DNA of 6,533 nucleotides, from assembly GCA_021835265.1 (NCBI GenBank), contig JAKBQK010000388.1, positions 1-6,533 of the forward strand. Reading direction: 5' to 3'. Each line of letters begins with the position of its first letter. Position 1 is the first letter of the stretch. A program made the position numbers and the translations under genes. The notes below the pieces were generated by a model. The model saw nothing but the letters and a program-made list of their open reading frames with translations, made no database searches and was not told the origin of the DNA. Shown piece after piece: positions 1 through 5,270 of this stretch. This stretch comes from Thermoplasmata archaeon (GTDB lineage: Archaea > Thermoplasmatota > Thermoplasmata > Thermoplasmatales > Thermoplasmataceae).

Positions 1-67
1 GGGAACCAGGCATATTCCGAAGAATACAATAGATATATTAGAAATTCAATTCATATTTAGAATGCTT

Positions 68-85
68 GATATATATATATATATC
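68..85. repeat. Alternating AT dinucleotide run
   Basis: Eight AT units flanked by G and C form one perfect palindrome. It is a simple sequence repeat that may melt or extrude easily. It lies just upstream of the TATA-like element at 94-106. No function can be assigned. Confidence 0.8.
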
Positions 86-93
86 ATTAAGAC

Positions 94-106
94 CACTATA
101 AAAGGC
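94..106 (+). promoter_or_regulatory. Strong archaeal TATA-like element without a clear gene
   Basis: The sequence CACTATAAAAGGC closely matches an archaeal/eukaryotic TATA box. A transcript would be expected to begin around 122-128. The only start codon there, ATG at 127, opens a frame of just five codons. The promoter may therefore drive a non-coding RNA, or the gene it served has been lost. Confidence 0.4.
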
Positions 107-113
107 GAAATTC

Positions 114-164
114 GTTAGTTTATAGGATGGTTATTTTGAGGTAAACTAACTAAAAGGTTAGTTT
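114..164. repeat. Nested inverted repeats of GTTAGTTTA
   Basis: Three copies of one motif alternate in orientation: GTTAGTTTA at 114-122, its exact reverse complement TAAACTAAC at 142-150, and GTTAGTTT at 157-164. The middle copy can pair with either neighbour: 9 bp with a 19-nt loop, or 8 bp with a 6-nt loop. The cluster begins where transcription from the TATA-like element would start. It could be an operator with several sites or two mutually exclusive RNA hairpins. Confidence 0.55.
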
Positions 165-245
165 GGTAGGCATTCTGAAATGGTTGGTTAGAACTCCATA
201 CGTTATAGATGGGGGGATTAAAATTAGGGTCTTGGAAGTTAGCAG

Positions 246-286
246 AAAGAATATTTTTCTAAATTCTTAAAAACAAAATATTCTTT
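246..286. repeat. 12-bp perfect inverted repeat
   Basis: AAAGAATATTTT (246-257) is the exact reverse complement of AAAATATTCTTT (275-286), with a 17-nt spacer. Both arms are A/T-rich. It could be a terminator-like hairpin for a transcript starting near 122, or a remnant end of a mobile element. No target-site duplication is evident. Confidence 0.5.
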
Positions 287-319
287 TATTCTATCATTAA
301 CTGTTGCTTCTTATTGTGA

Positions 320-742
320 ATGGCAAGTGAATTCTGTCCAATTATGGCAAACGAAAAGTATCCAGTTTCTTAAAGGATGGAGTATTTATATCAACAGTCG
401 AGAACACATCTTCTTGGTTCTCCGAACGACCCTTCGGAGCTCGCTACGAGTCAAATTGATAACAACGACTTTATTCCTCACTACTGGGAAGGGATATCAA
501 TATTCGGGGGAAATAAAATTATTGATGGCGATCTTTTGGCTCCCTTGGCTCAACTTGATTTGTTCTATTTGCTTTTACTTATGGAAGAGTGAAAGAATAA
601 GGCAGTCAAAGGTAGCGAAATTAGCTCAAATGACCCTGTTGGTAGTGGTACCTTTCACTTCCGGGTACAACTCACAAATACACTTACACTGATAAAAGGC
701 TATATTAGATTTGAAGTGTGTTTCCTAATTATTAGATATTAA
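320..742 (+). pseudogene. Probable decayed gene with two in-frame stops
   Basis: One frame runs from ATG 320 to TAA 740-742 and is interrupted by TAA at 371-373 and TGA at 590-592. The pieces are about 17, 71 and 49 codons. The middle piece starts at ATG 377 and reads like a real soluble protein, rich in Asp, Asn, Gly and Pro (for example SPNDPSELATSQIDNNDF), ending in a hydrophobic Leu-rich stretch. The last piece also looks protein-like (SNDPVGSGTFHFRVQLTN). The overlapping frame at 327-692 starts with GTG and gives a Leu/Arg/Trp-rich product that looks like a shadow. I recognise no family. Either reading could be chance, because neither frame has an obvious promoter or ribosome site. Confidence 0.27.
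420..439. repeat. 7-bp inverted repeat inside the decayed frame
   Basis: CTCCGAA (420-426) and TTCGGAG (433-439) pair perfectly around CGACCC. This is one of the few GC-rich hairpins in the window. A smaller CTCG/CGAG pair follows immediately. It may only reflect codon content. Confidence 0.4.
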
Positions 743-790
743 TAAGACGGAGCATTTCAGGAAATGAAGTTCTTTTAATGTGACGTAAGC

Positions 791-799
791 ATTAATAAC
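791..799 (+). promoter_or_regulatory. TATA-like element for the membrane protein gene
   Basis: ATTAATAAC lies 27-35 nt before the ATG at 826, and no Shine-Dalgarno motif stands between them. This spacing suggests a leaderless or nearly leaderless transcript. The match to a consensus TATA box is moderate. Confidence 0.35.
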
Positions 800-825
800 G
801 CCCTGTTAAATGTAACACCAAACCA

Positions 826-1713
826 ATGACTCCAAGTCCTGCCGATATTTCGACCATAGTAAGTTCCCTATATCCTTTTTTAGCTCTCCTGACTCCTTTA
901 ATTGCAACTTACATTGCATTAGTTTTGAACAGGCAACGGCCTCTTTCAAGTTATGCTGTTCTTGACGCAATATATACTGCATACATGAGAAAGGAGCCTG
1001 AAAAAGATTATCTTGGGAAGTATTTGAAATTGTCTTCGATCTTTTCTCTTATACTTCCATTCTTCTTAATTGCAGTATTTACAGTTTTCGCTTACTTTAA
1101 TCCCACAAGCACCTATGGGGCTGCGGCAGGTATTCTCTTCCTGTATGCCTTTGTTGATCTTGTAACCAGAAAGCGGATTAGGGGAGGGAAATCTGAAGAA
1201 GTATTCATGCCTTTGATTCGTGAAGGAAAAAGAGGCCTACCTCTTGGCAAGTTATACATTTTGTATTCCAGTGCTATAGTTAAGATACTCTCATATTACT
1301 TCTTGCTTGGATTCTTATTTTCGTTTTTGGCAAGCATATTAGTAATATTTATTCAGCCTGTTAATCTTGTAGAAATAGATAATAAGCTCAGTTCCATTGG
1401 TGGAACCTTTTTGGCCATGAGTCTATTCCTTCTCATTGTGCCGGCATTTTGGGACATGCGATGGGTAACTCATAAGAAACTTACGAAGGAAATTCTACAA
1501 CGAAGTGAGATCAGTGCGAGAATATACTTCAATACAAAGGGAGACCCAAAAGGCTCCTCACAAGAAGGAAAGGTGATTGCCGTTACACCTTATTTTGTAT
1601 TGGAGTATCCAGAAAGTCATAAGGAAGGAGAAAGGAAATGGAGAGAGCAGATTAGAATCTCTCATATTAATCGCCTTGCTGTGAGTATTAAGTTTTTCGA
1701 GGAACATTCTTAA
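826..1713 (+). CDS. Five-helix membrane protein of unknown function
   Basis: The 295-residue protein is not one I recognise. Hydrophobic segments suitable for membrane helices lie at about residues 13-35, 70-91, 98-114, 152-178 and 191-209. Charged loops separate them: RKRIRGGK at 115-122 and a basic EGKRG stretch near 133-137 suggest cytoplasmic sides by the positive-inside rule. The C-terminal part, about 215-295, is soluble. It has alternating beta-like strands (KVIAVTPYFVLEY, IRISHINRLAVSIKFF) that could form a small barrel. No transporter signature, catalytic motif or signal peptidase site is visible. The ATG start has a TATA-like element about 30 nt upstream and no ribosome-binding site. 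The gene stands alone on its strand and converges with the broken fragment and nuclease-like gene to its right. The length and even codon use make it a confident gene; the function is open. Confidence 0.85.
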   Translation: MTPSPADISTIVSSLYPFLALLTPLIATYIALVLNRQRPLSSYAVLDAIYTAYMRKEPEKDYLGKYLKLSSIFSLILPFFLIAVFTVFAYFNPTSTYGAAAGILFLYAFVDLVTRKRIRGGKSEEVFMPLIREGKRGLPLGKLYILYSSAIVKILSYYFLLGFLFSFLASILVIFIQPVNLVEIDNKLSSIGGTFLAMSLFLLIVPAFWDMRWVTHKKLTKEILQRSEISARIYFNTKGDPKGSSQEGKVIAVTPYFVLEYPESHKEGERKWREQIRISHINRLAVSIKFFEEHS

Positions 1714-1745
1714 ACCTTTAGTCCCTGTCGATAACTCCACTTTAT

Positions 1746-1885
1746 TCACTTCATCCTTCTCAATATAATTTCTCTATCTTCTTCATAATACCTTAAAATG
1801 TCCTCTTCTATTATTTCCAACTTCTCTTTAACTCATTAAACACAGTAATCCCTAATGATGTATCTCTTCTCGATAAGTGCGGCAC
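1746..1885 (-). pseudogene. Small minus-strand gene broken by a frameshift
   Basis: On the minus strand, GTG at 1885-1883 opens a frame reading VPHLSRRDTSLGITVFNELK, which runs into TAA at 1813-1811. A different frame continues at the same point with EKLEIIEEDILRYYEED and then REIILRRMK, ending at TGA 1748-1746. Joining the frames near 1824-1830, in the sequence TTAAAGAGAAG, gives a coherent 45-47-residue basic/acidic helical protein. A TATA-like TTTTTAATAAAT (1915-1904) sits about 25 nt before the GTG, as for a leaderless gene. The second part has no usable start of its own. It may be a recent pseudogene, a remnant of a longer protein, a sequencing error, or programmed frameshifting. The strand is strongly purine-rich, and such sequence can produce Glu/Lys-rich readings by chance. 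I do not recognise a family. Confidence 0.35.
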
Positions 1886-1903
1886 ATTAAACTAATTGTT
1901 GTA

Positions 1904-1915
1904 ATTTATTAAAAA
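1904..1915 (-). promoter_or_regulatory. TATA-like element for the frameshifted small gene
   Basis: Read on the minus strand this is TTTTTAATAAAT, centred about 25 nt before the GTG at 1885. It is the spacing expected for a leaderless transcript and is the main reason to treat the fragment as once expressed. Confidence 0.3.
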
Positions 1916-1935
1916 CATAAAACTTGTTAGGCTAA

Positions 1936-2559
1936 TTAAGGAGGAGACAGGATAAAGCAGCCTCCCCCCCACACTATCTCTCTGTTGTGTGTGAATGAAA
2001 TCGGGTCAATAGTTCCCTTATTTACTTCTGCTTTTCCCTTGTATTTCTTCAATTCAGCCTTAAGATCACTGTACAACTTCTCGATGATTTCTTTCTTCTC
2101 TGATCGAGTAGTATTATCTTCATCAAAGACTGTGTAAAATGCAAATATGCCCATTTTGAACGCGTCTTTACCGTTTGGTTTGAAATTTACAGCATTAGAA
2201 ATCCTTTTGAAATCCTCAGTTACTCTTTTGGAAACACTATAAACTCTATGTTTTACCTCAATTGCGGCATAGGGTGAGAAGTCGCTGGCTCTTACAACTA
2301 TGTCATATCTTTTGGTTCGTTTCCAGCCTTCAGGTGCACGCCCTTTTGGCTGATCCTGTAATTCACCCATTGGTTCTTCAAGAATTATGTGTCCAGATGA
2401 GAGATCCTTTAACCTTTCAACAATGTTGGCAGTTATAAAATATTCCGGAGCCCAAGATAATTCAGTGTTATTATTGGTTAATTTAAGATGCTCCATTACA
2501 GCTTGCTTAACTCCAGATTTAACGCATTCGACAATGTTGCTATACGAGACGTTTGCCAT
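1936..2559 (-). CDS. PD-(D/E)XK nuclease-like protein, stand-alone
   Basis: This 207-residue protein has the core pattern of the PD-(D/E)XK nuclease superfamily. YDIVV places Asp86 at the end of a strand. Fourteen residues later AAIEVKH gives Glu101 and Lys103 (ExK), followed by a helix (SVSKRVTEDFKRI). The preceding helix WAPEYFITANIVERL supplies Glu39 or Glu48 as the usual N-terminal acidic residue. In this superfamily these residues bind the metal ion that cuts DNA or RNA; activity here is inferred. No DNA-recognition domain, methyltransferase partner or helicase domain is attached, so it is not a recognisable restriction enzyme. The C-terminus is Gly-rich (WGGGCFILSPP) and crosses a run of seven G on the coding strand. 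The ATG at 2559 has a strong TATA-like element about 25 nt upstream and no SD motif, so the message is probably leaderless. It could act in defence, in DNA repair, or as an inactive fold. Confidence 0.85.
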   Translation of the reverse strand: MANVSYSNIVECVKSGVKQAVMEHLKLTNNNTELSWAPEYFITANIVERLKDLSSGHIILEEPMGELQDQPKGRAPEGWKRTKRYDIVVRASDFSPYAAIEVKHRVYSVSKRVTEDFKRISNAVNFKPNGKDAFKMGIFAFYTVFDEDNTTRSEKKEIIEKLYSDLKAELKKYKGKAEVNKGTIDPISFTHNREIVWGGGCFILSPP

Positions 2560-2577
2560 GAGGTAAGAACAAGTGGA

Positions 2578-2591
2578 AATTTATAAAATTA
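2578..2591 (-). promoter_or_regulatory. TATA box of the nuclease-like gene
   Basis: On the minus strand the sequence is TAATTTTATAAATT, centred about 25 nt before the ATG at 2559. It is one of the best TATA boxes in the window and fixes that ATG as a leaderless start. Confidence 0.55.
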
Positions 2592-2682
2592 TAACTTTAA
2601 AAAATGCAAGATTAGAGGATTTGTCGTAAAGTTCAATTGGTCTATGATAAACTCACATACACATAATTATACATTTTGAGAG

Positions 2683-2693
2683 GGGTCAGACCC
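2683..2693. repeat. Palindrome GGGTC-A-GACCC
   Basis: A perfect 5+1+5 palindrome lies in the divergent intergenic region between the nuclease-like gene and the + strand operon. Its right arm also pairs with GGTCTGA at 2735-2741: TCAGACC at 2687-2693 is the exact reverse complement. The size and symmetry suit a dimeric regulator. Confidence 0.45.
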
Positions 2694-2755
2694 ACAATAT
2701 ACCAACTCACTACTAAAATTGACATTAAAATTATGGTCTGATTCTACAATATGCC
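2684..2755. repeat. Imperfect direct repeat pair, possible operator
   Basis: The stretch starting GGTCAGACCCACAATATACC at 2684-2703 is repeated imperfectly at 2735-2755 as GGTCTGATTCTACAATATGC plus one C. Both share GGTC-GA and YACAATATRCC and start 51 bp apart, or about five helical turns. The second copy overlaps an inverted repeat, AATATGC (2748-2754) and GCATATT (2760-2766). Position upstream of the operon suggests regulation, possibly by the winged-helix protein at its end. This is an inference. Confidence 0.4.
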
Positions 2756-2825
2756 CATAGCATATTCCACGTTAAAAGTGTGTCCTTCCCAGTATATTTA
2801 TGCAGTTTTCAAGTAGGGTTTTCAG

Positions 2826-2844
2826 ATTATATAGTATTAAATAT
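2826..2844 (+). promoter_or_regulatory. TATA-like promoter of the five-gene operon
   Basis: ATTATATAGTATTAAATAT spans 39 to 21 nt before the ATG at 2865. The part TATTAAATAT is centred about 26 nt upstream, as expected for a leaderless first gene. There is no SD motif before 2865, whereas later genes of the operon have one. Confidence 0.5.
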
Positions 2845-2864
2845 GTAGTCGAGAATAATAAGTT

Positions 2865-3335
2865 ATGGCCGAGTCCAAAGTCGATTTAAAACAAGAAATA
2901 AAAGTCGATGTTGAAAACAAATCGAAGATTGACCGCCACTGTATCCGTGATGGCACCCTGATGAACACAGCAAGTATCCAGTGGACTGATGGCAATCACA
3001 TGAAACACTTCACTCCCATTGCCCTGGTCTGTCGCAAATGCATGGACTGGAAGTATCTCCCTTACTTTCAGGAAGAAGCCTACAGGCGTGGAAAAACAGT
3101 TGCTTCTCTCGATGAAGAGGGAAAGGAGCGCGACACCATCATAGTTGATGGTAGAACGATTTCTTTGTCTTCACTTTACTTGAGCAAATTGGAATTCGCT
3201 GACCTAATGCGAGAATTGGGACAGCTAAATGACAAGAGGAGAAAGATCATACTTCGAATAAAAGATGGGGCCGGGAATATTGTCAATTCAGACCCTAACC
3301 TTAAAAATGCATTCAAGAAAATGCTGGAGCATTAA
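2865..3335 (+). CDS. Small Cys-rich, probably zinc-binding protein
   Basis: The 156-residue protein starts with a charged Lys/Glu-rich tail (residues 1-22). A likely metal site follows: His25-Cys26 (RHCIRDGT), then Cys56 and Cys59 in VCRKCMDWKY. His45 and His48 lie between and could also serve as ligands. The segment from about 95 to 156 is helical and charged (LSKLEFADLMRELGQLNDKRRKIILRI) and may mediate protein or nucleic-acid contacts. The site differs from a classical two-CxxC zinc ribbon because only one full CxxC pair is present. I do not recognise a named family. The ATG has TATA-like sequence upstream and no SD, so this is the leaderless first gene of the operon. Its stop codon is followed at once by the next gene's ATG. 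The body is richer in G+C than the flanking minus-strand genes. Confidence 0.85.
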   Translation: MAESKVDLKQEIKVDVENKSKIDRHCIRDGTLMNTASIQWTDGNHMKHFTPIALVCRKCMDWKYLPYFQEEAYRRGKTVASLDEEGKERDTIIVDGRTISLSSLYLSKLEFADLMRELGQLNDKRRKIILRIKDGAGNIVNSDPNLKNAFKKMLEH

Positions 3336-3563
3336 ATGGATTTTGAAGACATTTATGGAAGTGCTTTAAGGCTCATTGGACAACCTGTTTCTGTTGGTTT
3401 TACGCCAAAGAAGAGGAGTATCACAAGCGTTTCAATTCCGAAATTCAGGGATGGCCTGTTGTTGAAGCTGAACGAAAGATCATTGGTCTTGATTGACTCC
3501 ATAGATGGAAGCAGATCAAGAATCATACTTGACGAGATTTTTGACATAAGGAAGATGATCTGA
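3336..3563 (+). CDS. 75-residue beta-rich protein, unknown function
   Basis: The start codon immediately follows the previous stop. A GGAG Shine-Dalgarno motif lies six bases upstream, so translation is coupled within an operon. After a short N-terminal helix (MDFEDIYGSALRLIG) the sequence alternates in a pattern suggesting five short beta strands: QPVSVGF, ITSVSI, GLLLKL, SLVLIDS and RIILDEIFDIRKMI. Size and pattern would suit a small Sm-like or SH3-like barrel. That is only a fold guess, because no Sm1/Sm2 motif can be claimed. There is no membrane segment, cysteine or catalytic motif. A minus-strand frame covering the same bases lacks any start signal and is a shadow. Confidence 0.75.
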   Translation: MDFEDIYGSALRLIGQPVSVGFTPKKRSITSVSIPKFRDGLLLKLNERSLVLIDSIDGSRSRIILDEIFDIRKMI

Positions 3564-3564
3564 A

Positions 3565-3867
3565 ATGCTTGGGGCAGGCGTAATAACAAGATTCAATCCG
3601 AGAGTGTTTGGGACTATGCTTCTGACTATGCTGGGAATCATTCTCGTCATTCTGAAATTCATGAATGATTTTGCTATTGGAAAAGGCACATCCTTATACT
3701 ACGAGCTAAACGGAATTATGCTGGCATTTCCCATATTCATTGCCATAGCAATTACATTGATCTTTCACCGTCTCGTGCTTGGCTACAAAACGATGATCCT
3801 AATGTTCGTAATCTGGCTGATAATTTCATATCTCATAATAACGCCAGTAGTGCTTGGCGGAGTTTAA
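3565..3867 (+). CDS. Three-helix small membrane protein
   Basis: This 100-residue protein begins one base after the preceding stop codon, with AAGGAAG about ten bases upstream as a weak ribosome site. Three hydrophobic segments fit membrane helices at about residues 14-33, 49-68 and 75-95. A polar linker (NDFAIGKGTSLYYELN) lies between the first two and a short basic loop (FHRLVLGYK) between the last two. There is no signal peptide, no charged residue deep in the helices and no catalytic motif. Tight spacing in the operon suggests it works with the two soluble proteins before it, perhaps as a membrane anchor. Function is unknown. Confidence 0.8.
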   Translation: MLGAGVITRFNPRVFGTMLLTMLGIILVILKFMNDFAIGKGTSLYYELNGIMLAFPIFIAIAITLIFHRLVLGYKTMILMFVIWLIISYLIITPVVLGGV

Positions 3868-3914
3868 CCGGATGAGATATAAACTTACAAAATAACAGCA
3901 GGAAAACAGGGTGA

Positions 3915-3924
3915 CCAATATAAT
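3915..3924 (+). promoter_or_regulatory. Possible internal TATA element
   Basis: CAATATAATG is centred about 24 nt before the ATG at 3943, in the only gap of the operon (75 bp). It could give separate expression of the zinc ribbon and winged-helix genes. The clear SD before 3943 shows that translation from a longer message is also possible. Confidence 0.25.
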
Positions 3925-3942
3925 GTGTCAGGAAGGTAATGA

Positions 3943-4086
3943 ATGCCTAATTGTAAGCAGTGTCATAAGAAGTTGATGCCATTAATGGCTGTCGGGATAA
4001 GAAATCTAAATGTGGGCCATTACTGCAAGAGATGTAAGCGGATTATTCCAGGGAAGGATGTGAAGGTGGAGAGCGATGAGATATGA
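3943..4086 (+). CDS. 47-residue zinc-ribbon microprotein
   Basis: The frame encodes 47 residues beginning MPNCKQCHKKL and is easy to miss because of its size. Two CxxC knuckles, Cys4/Cys7 (CKQC) and Cys28/Cys31 (CKRC), stand 20 residues apart. This is the classical four-cysteine zinc ribbon. The rest is strongly basic in the middle and acidic at the end (KVESDEI). GGAAGGT at 3931-3937 is a good Shine-Dalgarno motif five bases before the ATG. The stop overlaps the next start in ATATGA, a typical translational coupling. Such tiny zinc ribbons in archaea and their mobile elements often bind nucleic acid or accompany transcription factors. Here it probably partners the winged-helix protein that follows. 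The conserved cysteines, SD and overlap make it a credible gene. Confidence 0.75.
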   Translation: MPNCKQCHKKLMPLMAVGIRNLNVGHYCKRCKRIIPGKDVKVESDEI

Positions 4087-4376
4087 ATCCGATGTTTGAC
4101 GATAATGGAATGTTGATTCTGAGACAATCGTTTGAAGAGGTAGCAAAGGGGAGTCATAAGAGAAAAAGGATCAAGTACCAACGCGAAGTCGAACAAATTT
4201 TATCAAATTTTGAAGCAGGAGAGAAGTTGACAACATCAGTATTAAGGGAAGTTGGCTACAAGCGTGCTTTGCCTACATTACTGATACTGCAAAAAAATGG
4301 ATTTATAGACTTCAGAAGTAGCGGAAAGGGCAGGCTGGGAACCATTGTGATCAAGAAGAAGATACGCCCATCTTAA
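4083..4376 (+). CDS. Winged-helix DNA-binding protein
   Basis: The 97-residue protein starts at an ATG overlapping the previous stop; AAGGTGG lies about 12 bases upstream as a ribosome site. A basic N-terminal part (KGSHKRKRIKYQ, residues 22-33) leads into helices at about 34-43, 50-57 (TTSVLREV) and 61-72 (RALPTLLILQKN). Residues 74-92 (FIDFRSSGKGRLGTIVIKKK) then form a beta hairpin with a Gly/Lys-rich turn. This helix-turn-helix plus wing layout is typical of small archaeal transcriptional regulators. It could bind the repeats upstream of its own operon at 2684-2766, but no direct evidence shows this. As the last gene of the cluster it may be an autoregulator. Assignment to a particular winged-helix family is not possible by eye. 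Confidence 0.8.
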   Translation: MNPMFDDNGMLILRQSFEEVAKGSHKRKRIKYQREVEQILSNFEAGEKLTTSVLREVGYKRALPTLLILQKNGFIDFRSSGKGRLGTIVIKKKIRPS

Positions 4377-4391
4377 AATTTTGCCAAAATT
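4377..4391. terminator. Palindrome just after the operon stop codon
   Basis: AATTTTG (4377-4383) and CAAAATT (4385-4391) are exact reverse complements around one base, directly after the TAA at 4374-4376. The T-run could end transcription of the operon, and the symmetry would serve the converging gene too. Archaeal termination depends mainly on T-rich tracts, so this is tentative. The remaining bases to 4484 show nothing else. Confidence 0.3.
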
Positions 4392-4484
4392 AATAATGTA
4401 AATTGAATCGTGTTAAAATAGGTGGCTTACCATTGTATGACCCATCAAGTAAATTACCATGTTTTAGGTCAATTATAATCGGAA

Positions 4485-5009
4485 TTAAAATCTAAAACGC
4501 CTCTTTCCGTTTTCTTCATTCTTCTGTCTTAATTTTTCTAACTCCATCTCAATTTTTGTAGCGACCATATTTTCTAATTTGTACAATCTGATAATATCTG
4601 AAATGCCCTGAAAATCTGTAAAATTGGTCAGTGCTTTTTTCAAGTCATAGTCATGTTTTTGGTAAATCTGCAATAAATCTCCCCAGGCTTTTGCTTCTTT
4701 ACCAGAGGACAAGTATTCTTCCTTTAATTCAATTCTTTTTCTTGTAATTAAGAAATCAGCATATAATGACAGGCCCCCAATGGTTCCAACTCCAAGAAAC
4801 CACTTATAGGACCAGATATTACCAATCCTTGCACCTAAAATCCCAGAAAATATTATACCTATAAGTATAACCAACGGTGAACGCATTAAAATAAGAAAAT
4901 TCATTCTCTTTCTATTGAAATCTGAAAATTGTTGATATGCAGCAACATAATCCTCAAGTATATTCTTTCTTTCGTTTATCAAATCATTTTCAATTTCTGT
5001 ATTTTTCAT
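4485..5009 (-). CDS. Two-helix membrane protein, SLATT-like
   Basis: I chose ATG at 5009 (174 residues). A TATA-like TTATTAAGTAT lies 19-29 nt upstream as in leaderless genes; a GTG at 5054 would add 15 residues but has no better signals. The N-terminal region is helical and charged (residues 1-36, ending FNRKRMN). Two membrane helices follow at about 44-60 and 70-88, separated by a short loop (RIGNIWSYK). After TRKRIELKEEYLSSGKEAKAWGDL a long helical tail ends in a probable coiled coil (146-165) and a basic end (GKRRFRF). Two close membrane helices flanked by cytoplasmic helices are the layout of SLATT domains, predicted membrane-damaging effectors in nucleotide-signalling defence systems. 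The resemblance is by layout only. The neighbour upstream on the same strand is a TIR protein, which supports an effector role. It could equally be an unrelated 2TM protein. Confidence 0.8.
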   Translation of the reverse strand: MKNTEIENDLINERKNILEDYVAAYQQFSDFNRKRMNFLILMRSPLVILIGIIFSGILGARIGNIWSYKWFLGVGTIGGLSLYADFLITRKRIELKEEYLSSGKEAKAWGDLLQIYQKHDYDLKKALTNFTDFQGISDIIRLYKLENMVATKIEMELEKLRQKNEENGKRRFRF

Positions 5010-5018
5010 GCAAATAGA

Positions 5019-5029
5019 AACTTCAACAT
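5019..5029 (-). promoter_or_regulatory. Possible TATA element of the 2TM protein gene
   Basis: Read on the minus strand, the A/T-rich GTTATTAAGTAT stretch centres about 25 nt before the ATG at 5009. It lies inside the extra codons that a GTG start at 5054 would add, which argues for the shorter protein. Confidence 0.3.
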
Positions 5030-5270
5030 ACTTAATAACTTCGTTTGACCTCACCTTCTTTGTCTATACCCTCATCATGCTATTCACTATTTTCCCAATG
5101 AGATACTGCACATTTTAATGATAAAAAGAAAGGGTTATTTGAAAAATCTCGATATCCAAATATAATTAAGCACGCTCGAGAGTTTTCTTTAATTCCTTTA
5201 AAACTAACAGAGGTAATGTTCTGCTGGTTTGTCCCTCAATAAACAGTGCCAACTGCGCTTGGTTTTCAAT

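Larger units (their letters stand above)
1..319. other. Gene-free left end with repeats and a promoter-like element
   Basis: No reading frame of useful length with a credible start is visible on either strand. The stretch holds an alternating AT run (68-85), a strong TATA-like element (94-106), a cluster of inverted repeats based on GTTAGTTTA (114-164), and a long inverted repeat (246-286). A short part near 181-200 looks like a tRNA D-arm, but no acceptor stem or T-arm can be built around it. The most likely content is a promoter with an untranslated RNA or a destroyed gene start. Confidence 0.5.

Noticed and set aside
181..220. tRNA-like D-arm (GGTTGGTTAGAA) and a CTCCAT/ATGGGG stem
   Set aside because: No acceptor stem, T-arm or correct spacing could be found, and the stem has a 9-nt loop.
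327..692. 121-codon + strand frame starting with GTG
   Set aside because: Composition is dominated by Leu, Arg, Thr and Trp, there is no ribosome site or promoter at the start, and the overlapping frame from 320 reads more like a protein. Kept only as an alternative in the pseudogene entry.
1558..1749. 63-codon minus-strand frame under the end of the membrane protein gene
   Set aside because: Mostly antisense to a strong coding region, starts with GTG without signals; a shadow frame.
2684..2755. Start of a CRISPR array
   Set aside because: Only two imperfect copies, no third unit and no cas gene nearby.
3353..3589. 78-codon minus-strand frame
   Set aside because: Lies antisense to the 75-residue operon gene, which has an SD motif and tight spacing on the other strand.
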